Shown one piece after another: positions 1-4,828 of a stretch of 5,899 bases of DNA. Made by a program: the position numbers and the translations under genes. Below the pieces are notes generated by a model that did no database searches, was not told where the DNA came from, and saw only the letters and a list, made by a program, of their open reading frames with translations. Origin of the DNA: Actinomycetota bacterium (GTDB lineage Bacteria > Actinomycetota > Acidimicrobiia > Spongiisociales > UBA11373); contig JAUYIV010000351.1 of the NCBI GenBank assembly GCA_030688105.1, forward strand, positions 1-5,899. Direction: 5' to 3'. Numbering within the stretch: the stretch's first letter is position 1; each line of letters opens with the position of its first letter.

Positions 1-735
1 TGCTTCGCCACCGATCACCAGATGCGCCTGCTCAGTGTCACGACGGACCACCCGGGCGTTCGCCGCGAGGGTCGGTGGGACGAGTTCGCGGCCCGGCGCG
101 GTTCCATCCCAACTGCCGAAGCGATCCGCGGCCAGTTCGACGACTTCATCGTGTTCGATGTGGCCCGCCGCGGCGATGACGACGGTCGCCGGGTGATAGC
201 GCCGCGACCAGTAATCGACGATCACCTCGCGGCCCATGCCGGAGATCGAGTCCCGGGTGCCGAGGACCGGCTCGGCGAGCACGTGGTCCTCCCAGAGCGC
301 CCGGGCGAATTGGTCGTGGGCGACGTCGGCGGGGTCGTCCTCGTTCATGTTGATCTCTTCGAGCACGACGTTCGCTTCCGAGGCGATGTCCTCGGAGCGA
401 AAGGCCGGCCGCTGGATCATCTCCGAGAGGAGGCCGAGGCCCATCGACAGGTCCTCGTCCCGGAGCTGGGCCCAATAGCAGGTGTATTCCTTCGACGTGA
501 AGGCGTTGGAGCGCGCCCCCACCGCGTCGAAAGCCTCGGCGATCTCGCGAGCCCCGAGGAGATCGGTGCCCTTGAAGAGGAGGTGCTCGAGGAAATGTGA
601 GCAGCCGGCTTCGGGCCCGATCTCGTCACGGCTCCCGGTGTCGACCCAGCAGCCGACGGCGACCGACAGCACCGATGGCATGGTCTCGGTGATGACCCGA
701 AGCCCGTTGGGCAGGGTGGTGAGGCGGTGGTCCAT
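1..735 (-). CDS. M16 family zinc metallopeptidase, N-terminal half (partial, runs off left edge)
   Basis: Translating the minus strand from the ATG at 735 gives 245 uninterrupted residues opening MDHRLTTLPNGLRVITE, the usual start of bacterial M16 peptidases (pitrilysin, insulinase and processing-peptidase relatives). The inverted zinc motif HxxEH is present as HFLEH at residues 47-51 and is followed by LLFKGT. The third zinc ligand is probably E127, 75 residues further on, in VVLEEINMNEDDP. By family knowledge H47 and H51 bind zinc and E50 is the catalytic base. The frame is open to base 1 and ends in AHLVIGGEA, near the end of the first half of such proteins, which are usually about 420 residues; the C-terminal half is missing. 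The enzyme degrades or processes peptides; its substrate is unknown. No signal peptide is visible, so a cytoplasmic location is inferred. It is divergent from livH, with no obvious functional link. The ATG at 735 was chosen because the homologous N-terminus begins there and no in-frame ATG lies upstream as far as about 789. Confidence 0.93.
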   Translation of the reverse strand, partial: MDHRLTTLPNGLRVITETMPSVLSVAVGCWVDTGSRDEIGPEAGCSHFLEHLLFKGTDLLGAREIAEAFDAVGARSNAFTSKEYTCYWAQLRDEDLSMGLGLLSEMIQRPAFRSEDIASEANVVLEEINMNEDDPADVAHDQFARALWEDHVLAEPVLGTRDSISGMGREVIVDYWSRRYHPATVVIAAAGHIEHDEVVELAADRFGSWDGTAPGRELVPPTLAANARVVRRDTEQAHLVIGGEA

Positions 736-744
736 GGGGCGTGG

Positions 745-750
745 ATGGTA
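745..750 (-). promoter_or_regulatory. Candidate -10 box of the M16 peptidase gene
   Basis: Read on the minus strand, TACCAT (750 to 745) fits the TAnnnT pattern of a sigma-70-type -10 box and ends nine bases before the ATG at 735. That spacing would put the transcription start on or just before the start codon, giving a leaderless or nearly leaderless mRNA. No convincing -35 hexamer lies upstream; that stretch is the G-rich heptamer array. The call rests on a short match in GC-rich DNA and is tentative. Confidence 0.3.
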
Positions 751-751
751 C

Positions 752-807
752 CCATCGCCCCGCCTCCCGCCTCCTGCAATCAGCCGCCAGCCTCCAGTCT
801 CCAGCCT
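752..807 (-). repeat. Heptamer tandem array A (8 degenerate 7-bp units)
   Basis: Read on the minus strand from 807 to 752, the bases divide into eight consecutive 7-base units. Five match AGRCKGG exactly: AGGCTGG at 807-801 and 793-787, AGACTGG at 800-794, and AGGCGGG at 772-766 and 765-759. The other three are degenerate: CGGCTGA (786-780), TTGCAGG (779-773) and GCGATGG (758-752). All share one 7-base phase. The array lies directly upstream of the M16 gene and mirrors array B across a 33-base spacer. Function is unknown. It resembles in form the short heptanucleotide repeats described in other bacteria (for example STRR elements of cyanobacteria), but no homology to those is claimed. Confidence 0.75.
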
Positions 808-837
808 CAAGCAAGAAGTCAGTGGGATCGGGCCCGC

Positions 838-904
838 GGGCGACGGGCGACGGGCGACGGGAGACGGGCGACGGGCGACGGGAGCCGGGAGCCGGGTGAC
901 CGGG
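838..904 (+). other. Potential G-quadruplex-forming tract
   Basis: Ten GGG triplets occur on the plus strand between 838 and 904. Nine of them are separated by exactly four bases and the last by five. This meets the standard G3+N1-7 quadruplex pattern several times over. The G-rich strand is the non-template strand for livH and the tract abuts its candidate promoter. Whether a quadruplex forms in the cell cannot be told from sequence. Confidence 0.5.
841..896 (+). repeat. Heptamer tandem array B (8 units, consensus MGMCGGG)
   Basis: Eight exact 7-base steps can be read on the plus strand: CGACGGG three times (841-861), AGACGGG once (862-868), CGACGGG twice (869-882) and AGCCGGG twice (883-896). 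The flanks are degenerate versions, CCGCGGG at 834-840 and TGACCGGG at 897-904. It has the same unit length and unit count as array A but the opposite orientation, so the two read outward toward the two divergent genes. The array ends about 20 bases before the candidate -10 box of livH. It could be translated as part of an open frame starting at 727, but that would give a low-complexity Arg/Gly-rich tail, so I treat it as non-coding. Confidence 0.85.
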
Positions 905-922
905 TGGATGGCTTCCTACACT
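896..922 (+). promoter_or_regulatory. Candidate promoter of the livHMGF operon (leaderless start)
   Basis: TACACT at 917-922 matches the -10 pattern TAnnnT and ends eight bases before the livH ATG at 931, so transcription could begin at the start codon itself. GTGACC at 896-901 matches TTGACA at four of six positions, but the 15-base spacer is short. No Shine-Dalgarno sequence precedes the ATG (the bases just upstream are CTCGCTCCTC), which agrees with a leaderless transcript, a mode common in actinobacteria. The -10 is plausible and the -35 is weak. Confidence 0.4.
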
Positions 923-930
923 CGCTCCTC

Positions 931-2214
931 ATGACGCGCCGCGCCCTCGCCTCGGCAGTCCTCATAGGACTGGTGTTGGCCGCCGCGACGGCGTCCTCGG
1001 CGGCGGGGGGCGAGGGCCCATCCATCCGGGGAACGCTCGAGAACGTCGAAGGAACCGAACGTGTCGCAGTGAGCGGGGTCCTCGTCACCGTGACTCGGGA
1101 CGGCGAGGTGATCGGCTCGGCCGTGAGCGACGAGGCCGGGGACTGGGAGATCCCCGTGCCGGGGCCGGGACTGTACGCCGTCGAATTGGACGTCTCGACC
1201 CTCCCGGAGGGTCTCGCCCTGACCGATCCTAACCGGTCGGTGCTGCCGAGGGTCGAGGTGGGATCCTCGCAGCGGAAGGTGGTTCGCTTCAACATCGGTC
1301 CCGGGTCCATCTCGACGGTGGGCAATTGGACCCGGGTCTGGGGACTGTTCTTGATCGGGATGAAGTTGGGGGCGGTCATCGCGCTCTCGTCGATCGGGCT
1401 CTCGTTGGTCTACGGCGTGACCAAGCTCGTGAATTTCGCCCATGGCGACCTGGTCACATTGGGCGCGATGCTCGCTTTTCTCTTCAGCGCCTCGACCCTG
1501 GGCCCGGGGTGGCATCTCCTGGTGGCCGCGGTGCCGGCACTCGTCCTCGCCGGCGTCTTCGGAGCGACACAGGAGATATGGCTGTGGCGGCCGTTGCGGC
1601 GGCGACGCGCCGGGACGATCTCCCTCATCGTCATCTCGATCGGGATGTCGTTCGTGATCCGCTACGTGATCCTGGTCGCATTCGCCGGTCTGCCCCGGCC
1701 CTACCGCAGCTACGCGGTGCAGGGGCCGATCGACTTCTTCGGTGCCTCGATCGTGCCCAAGAGCCTGATCGTCATCGTTGTCGCCGCGGCGATCCTCGTC
1801 GCCGTCGGGTTGTTCCTGATGCGCACCCAGATGGGCACAGCGATGCGGGCGGTCTCCGACAGCAGCGACCTCGCCGAATCGTCGGGGATCGACGTCAACC
1901 GGGTGATTCTCGTCACCTGGATCCTCGGCGCCGGCCTCGCCGCCCTCGGTGGCATCCTGCTCGGCTTGTCGGAGCAGGTGCAATGGGACATGGGGGCGAA
2001 GCTGCTCCTCCTCATCTTCGCCGCGGTCATCCTCGGAGGGCTGGGTACCGCCTTCGGGGCCATGCTCGGCGGGTTCGTCATCGGCGTCTCGGTGGAGATG
2101 AGCACCCTCTTCCTGCCCGTCGAGTTCAAGACCGCGGTCGCCCTTGGAATCCTGGTGTTGATGCTCCTGGTGAGGCCCCAGGGGCTGCTCGGGGTCTCGG
2201 AACGGGTGGGATGA
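931..2214 (+). CDS. livH: Branched-chain amino acid ABC transporter permease LivH with N-terminal extracytoplasmic domain
   Basis: This 427-residue inner-membrane subunit forms half of the HAAT import channel. Residues 1-26 look like a signal peptide (MTRR, a hydrophobic run, then ASSAAGG). Residues about 30-123 form a polar stretch with alternating beta pattern (GVLVTVTRDGEVIGSAVSDE, then GDWEIPVPGPGLYAVELD), like the carboxypeptidase-regulatory or prealbumin-like folds. From about 135 on it is a typical LivH core: NFAHGD at 168-173 in an early membrane helix, the cytoplasmic coupling loop GTAMRAVSDSSDLAESSGID at 302-321, a GLAALGGILLG helix, and the family ending VRPQGLLG at 414-421. LivH proteins are normally about 290-310 residues, so the extra length is the N-terminal domain. 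The ATG at 931 was chosen because it places the signal peptide at the N-terminus. An in-frame GTG at 904 is possible, and the frame opens as far back as 727, but that extension would be low-complexity repeat. It shares four bases with livM. Confidence 0.92.
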   Translation: MTRRALASAVLIGLVLAAATASSAAGGEGPSIRGTLENVEGTERVAVSGVLVTVTRDGEVIGSAVSDEAGDWEIPVPGPGLYAVELDVSTLPEGLALTDPNRSVLPRVEVGSSQRKVVRFNIGPGSISTVGNWTRVWGLFLIGMKLGAVIALSSIGLSLVYGVTKLVNFAHGDLVTLGAMLAFLFSASTLGPGWHLLVAAVPALVLAGVFGATQEIWLWRPLRRRRAGTISLIVISIGMSFVIRYVILVAFAGLPRPYRSYAVQGPIDFFGASIVPKSLIVIVVAAAILVAVGLFLMRTQMGTAMRAVSDSSDLAESSGIDVNRVILVTWILGAGLAALGGILLGLSEQVQWDMGAKLLLLIFAAVILGGLGTAFGAMLGGFVIGVSVEMSTLFLPVEFKTAVALGILVLMLLVRPQGLLGVSERVG

Positions 2215-3200
2215 TGGATTGGGTCGCCATCCTCGTCGAATCGGTGCGATCCGCAATCGGAGTCCCGGCCGCGGCGTACGCCATCTCCGCAGTCGGCCTC
2301 AACCTCCAGTTCGGCTACACCGGCCTGCTCAACTTCGGGCACGTCGGGTTCATGCTGGTCGGGGCCTACGGCATGGCCATCACCGTCGACCTCGGGGGCA
2401 ACCTGTGGATTGGCGTGCTCGTTGGGATCGCGCTGGCCGTATTGCTCGGGGCGATCATCGGCATCCCCACCCTTCGCCTGCGCGCCGACTACCTCGCCAT
2501 CGTCACCATCGCCGTCGGTGAGATCCTTCGTCTGGTCGTGCGCTCTCGATTTGCCGCACCGCTCACCAAAGGGATCTTCGGGATCCAGCGGTTCGCCGAC
2601 GACTTCTTCGACCTCAACCCCCTCCCTCGCGGCCGCTATGGGATCGGCGACCTGCGCTTCGACCAGCGCACGGCGTGGGTGGTGATCGTGGGCTGGGCCC
2701 TCGCGGTGCTGGTCACCCTCCTCGTCCGCAGGTTGATGCGAAGCCCGTGGGGACGAGTGATCCGCGCCATCCGCGAGGAGGAGGACGCCACCCGCAGCCT
2801 CGGCAAAAACGTCTTCGCCTACAAGATGCAGAGCCTCATGATCGGGGGGGCGATCGGCGCCCTGGCCGGCGCCTACCTGGCCATCGACCAGCAGAACGTC
2901 AGCCCTGACTCCTACATCCCGCTGCTCACCTTCTACGCCTTCACCGTCGTGATCATGGGAGGCCCAGGGACACTTTGGGGACCGGTGGCGGGTTCGATCC
3001 TCTTCTGGTTCCTCTTCGAGTTCCTCGACGAGGTCATGACCGGCGCCCTGCGCGCCGGATGGTTCGGCGACGTCCTCGGTGCCACCGACATCGGACCGCT
3101 CCGGTTCGCCCTGTTCGGGATCGGGCTGATGTGGCTAATGGCCTACCGGCCCGCGGGGTTGTTCGGGTCACGGGAGGAGATGCTCATCGATGAGCGCTGA
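2211..3200 (+). CDS. livM: Branched-chain amino acid ABC transporter permease LivM
   Basis: This 329-residue multi-pass inner-membrane protein is the second channel subunit and partner of LivH. Family hallmarks are NLQFGYTGLLNFGHVGFMLV at 31-50, the helix pair IGIPTLRLRADYLAIVTIAVGE around 83-104, the coupling loop RAIREEEDATRSLGKNVFAYK at 185-205 that docks on the ATPases, and the C-terminal RPAGLFG at 313-319. Between the helices, residues about 112-152 form a polar loop (FFDLNPLPRGRYGIGD), probably extracytoplasmic. The start ATG at 2211 overlaps the livH stop as ATGA, which implies translational coupling. A second in-frame ATG at 2214 would remove one residue, and the two cannot be separated from sequence. 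Length is normal for LivM outside the longer enterobacterial form. The 3' end overlaps livG by 11 bases. Assignment is secure as family; the exact substrate (branched-chain amino acids, or other amides and amino acids carried by this family) is inferred. Confidence 0.95.
   Translation: MMDWVAILVESVRSAIGVPAAAYAISAVGLNLQFGYTGLLNFGHVGFMLVGAYGMAITVDLGGNLWIGVLVGIALAVLLGAIIGIPTLRLRADYLAIVTIAVGEILRLVVRSRFAAPLTKGIFGIQRFADDFFDLNPLPRGRYGIGDLRFDQRTAWVVIVGWALAVLVTLLVRRLMRSPWGRVIRAIREEEDATRSLGKNVFAYKMQSLMIGGAIGALAGAYLAIDQQNVSPDSYIPLLTFYAFTVVIMGGPGTLWGPVAGSILFWFLFEFLDEVMTGALRAGWFGDVLGATDIGPLRFALFGIGLMWLMAYRPAGLFGSREEMLIDER
3172..3180 (+). promoter_or_regulatory. Ribosome binding site of livG
   Basis: GGGAGGAGA at 3172-3180, inside the last codons of livM, is a strong Shine-Dalgarno match ending nine bases before the livG ATG at 3190. 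It supports that start rather than a later one and is the clearest ribosome binding site in the operon. It contrasts with livH, which has none. Confidence 0.75.
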
Positions 3201-4020
3201 GTCCCCGTCCCTCCACGGGCTGCCGCCCGAGCCCGGAGTCCCCAAACCGGATCCGATCCTGGTCGTCCACGGGCTTCGAAGGTCTTTTGGTGGGCTCCAC
3301 GCCGTGAACGTGCGGCACCTCGAGATCCAAAGGGGCACCATCACGTCCCTCATCGGCCCCAACGGCGCCGGGAAGACCACCCTGTTCAACGTCCTCTCCG
3401 GGTTCGACAAGGAGCAGGAGGGCGAATGGCACCTCAATGGAGGGGCACTGGTGGGGATTCCGTGCCACCGCCTCGCCCGCATGGGAATGGTGCGCACCTT
3501 CCAGCTCACCAAGTCGCTGGCGCGCCTCACCGTCCTCGAGAACGCGATGGTTGCGGCGCAACACCCGAAGGGTGAGAGCCTGCGGGGAGCGTTGCTCGGC
3601 GGGTGGCGAGACGTCGAGGCGAAGAACGAGGTCCGCGCCCGCGAGATGCTGCGGCGCTTCACCCTCGACCATATGGCCGATGAGTACGCCGGGAGCCTGT
3701 CGGGCGGACAACGCAAGCTCCTCGAGATGGCGCGGGCCCTGATGGTCGAGCCGGAGATCCTCATGCTCGACGAGCCCACGGCCGGCGTGAACCCGGCCTT
3801 GACCCAGTCGCTCCTCCACCACATCAAGCGGCTGCGCGACGAAGGGATGACGGTCGTCTTCATCGAGCACGACATGGATGTCGTCCAGGAGATCAGCGAC
3901 TGGGTGGTGTGCATGAACGAGGGGCAGGTGATCGCAGAGGGCCCATCGCGTGTAGTCGCCCGCAATCCGGCGGTGGTCGACGCCTATCTCGGGGCGCACC
4001 ACGGCGAGGTGACGCCGTGA
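3190..4020 (+). CDS. livG: Branched-chain amino acid ABC transporter ATP-binding protein LivG
   Basis: This 276-residue cytoplasmic ATPase subunit pairs with LivF to power import through LivH-LivM. All ABC motifs are intact: Walker A GPNGAGKTT at 56-64, Q-loop Q105 in VRTFQL, signature LSGGQ at 170-174, Walker B ILMLDE at 190-195 with catalytic E195, and switch histidine H227 in FIEHDMDVV. VRTFQL and DEPTAGVNP are characteristic of LivG rather than general ABC proteins, and the C-terminal segment ending VVDAYLG is the usual LivG tail. Before the ABC domain (starting near residue 23) there is a Ser/Pro-rich leader of about 20 residues, longer than usual for the family and without recognisable function. 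The ATG at 3190 overlaps the livM 3' end by 11 bases and follows a good Shine-Dalgarno sequence. The gene ends in GTGA shared with livF, which implies coupled translation. Confidence 0.96.
   Translation: MSAESPSLHGLPPEPGVPKPDPILVVHGLRRSFGGLHAVNVRHLEIQRGTITSLIGPNGAGKTTLFNVLSGFDKEQEGEWHLNGGALVGIPCHRLARMGMVRTFQLTKSLARLTVLENAMVAAQHPKGESLRGALLGGWRDVEAKNEVRAREMLRRFTLDHMADEYAGSLSGGQRKLLEMARALMVEPEILMLDEPTAGVNPALTQSLLHHIKRLRDEGMTVVFIEHDMDVVQEISDWVVCMNEGQVIAEGPSRVVARNPAVVDAYLGAHHGEVTP
4006..4012 (+). promoter_or_regulatory. Ribosome binding site of livF
   Basis: GAGGTGA at 4006-4012, within the end of livG, is a Shine-Dalgarno-like sequence four bases upstream of the GTG at 4017. It supports GTG as the livF start. 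The next upstream start in frame is ATG 3909, deep inside livG, and would add 36 unrelated Arg/Gly-rich residues. Confidence 0.55.
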
Positions 4021-4751
4021 GCGCCGCTCCCGCCATCCTCACCGCCGAGGGCATCGTCGCCGGTTATCTGCCCGGCGTCGACATCCTGCGAGGAGTCGAC
4101 CTGACGGTTGGCGCCGGCGAGCTCGTGGGGGTGATCGGGCCCAATGGAGCCGGAAAATCGACCCTGGTCAAGGCTCTCTTCGGGCTGATCCCGGTGCGCG
4201 CCGGGAAGGTCGCGCTCGACGGAGCCGACATCACGGGACGACAAGCCCATGAGCTCGTGGCCCGCGGCGTCGGCTACGTCCCCCAGCTGGCCAACGTGTT
4301 CCGCACACTCACCGTCGAGGAGAACCTGCGGATGGGGCTGTTCCTGCGCCCCCACGCCTGGGACGAGCGCCTCGCGGCCGTCACCGCGGTCTTCCCCCTC
4401 CTTGGCGCGCGCGCTGCCCAGAGGGCCAACAACCTCTCCGGTGGGGAGCGCCAGATGCTCGCCATGGGACGGGCCCTGATGATGGACCCCCAGGTCCTCC
4501 TCCTCGACGAGCCCTCTGCCGGGCTGTCGCCGACGATGCAGGACACCGTCTTCGACACGGTTCGCCAGATAGCCGACTCGGGGGTGTCCGTGGTCATGGT
4601 GGAACAGAACGCGCGCCGATGCCTCCTCATCTCCGATCGCGCATACGTGCTCGACCAGGGGAGAAACGCCCACACCGGGACGGGGAAGGCCCTCCTCCAC
4701 GACCCGAAGGTGATCGATCTCTACCTCGGCACCCTGGGGCGACAGCCCTGA
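4017..4751 (+). CDS. livF: Branched-chain amino acid ABC transporter ATP-binding protein LivF
   Basis: This 244-residue cytoplasmic ATPase is the partner of LivG. It starts at a GTG that overlaps the livG stop as GTGA. Motifs: Walker A GPNGAGKST at 41-49, Q-loop Q90 in YVPQLANVF, signature LSGGE at 140-144, Walker B VLLLDE at 160-165 with E165, and MVEQN at 194-198. The switch residue is glutamine (Q197) rather than histidine, which is normal for LivF and not a defect. DEPSAGLSP and the ending VIDLYLG are also LivF hallmarks. Length matches the family (about 235-250). It is the last gene of the operon, and a hairpin begins 22 bases after its stop. No truncation or odd codon use is seen. Confidence 0.96.
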   Translation: MSAAPAILTAEGIVAGYLPGVDILRGVDLTVGAGELVGVIGPNGAGKSTLVKALFGLIPVRAGKVALDGADITGRQAHELVARGVGYVPQLANVFRTLTVEENLRMGLFLRPHAWDERLAAVTAVFPLLGARAAQRANNLSGGERQMLAMGRALMMDPQVLLLDEPSAGLSPTMQDTVFDTVRQIADSGVSVVMVEQNARRCLLISDRAYVLDQGRNAHTGTGKALLHDPKVIDLYLGTLGRQP

Positions 4752-4772
4752 GAGCGCGGGGTGCCCGGAAAT

Positions 4773-4802
4773 GGATCAGGGGCCCAAATGGGCCCCTGAT
4801 CC
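4773..4802. terminator. Bidirectional transcription terminator hairpin between livF and livK
   Basis: GGATCAGGGGCCC (4773-4785) and its exact reverse complement (4790-4802) form a perfect 13-bp stem with the 4-base loop AAAT. One G-U and two A-U pairs (4770-4772 with 4803-4805) can extend it. It lies 21 bases after the livF stop and 26 bases before the livK stop, between converging genes, so it can serve both directions. Neither side has a long T-run (GTTGTCAT on the plus strand; the minus strand reads ATTTCC after the stem). It is therefore a strong hairpin without a classical U-tract. Confidence 0.85.
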
Positions 4803-4828
4803 GTTGTCATGTGCTCTAACCGGACCGG

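Noticed and set aside
22..600. Long open frame on the plus strand (192 codons).
   Set aside because: It lies antisense to the M16 peptidase frame, which has clear zinc motifs. The plus-strand translation is Arg/Gly/Asp-rich with no recognisable domain, a typical high-GC shadow.
753..775. Good Shine-Dalgarno-like sequences (AGGAGG and GGGAGG, minus strand) before an ATG at 755.
   Set aside because: The ATG at 755 is out of frame with the M16 coding sequence and opens only a shadow frame ending near 417. The purine-rich motif is explained as part of heptamer array A.
727..930. Upstream extension of livH from a GTG at 727 (68 extra residues).
   Set aside because: It would translate the two heptamer arrays into low-complexity sequence and bury the signal peptide internally. 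It also overlaps the start of the divergent M16 gene. The ATG at 931 gives a sensible N-terminus.
1326..2210. Possible 295-residue N-terminal extension of LivM through a frame overlapping livH.
   Set aside because: That stretch is the shifted frame of livH and is Arg/Pro-rich. The LivM family start is at the ATG overlapping the livH stop.
916..2256. 446-codon open frame on the minus strand.
   Set aside because: It is antisense to livH across its whole length, rich in His/Arg/Asp/Glu with no domain, and produced by GC-rich third positions of the real gene.
3168..4002. Two long minus-strand open frames opposite livG.
   Set aside because: Both are shadows of the ABC ATPase gene. Neither has recognisable motifs or a start with a ribosome binding site.
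4610..4611. LivF switch histidine replaced by glutamine (MVEQN), which could suggest a defective ATPase.
   Set aside because: The VEQN motif is the normal state in LivF proteins, and all other catalytic motifs are intact.
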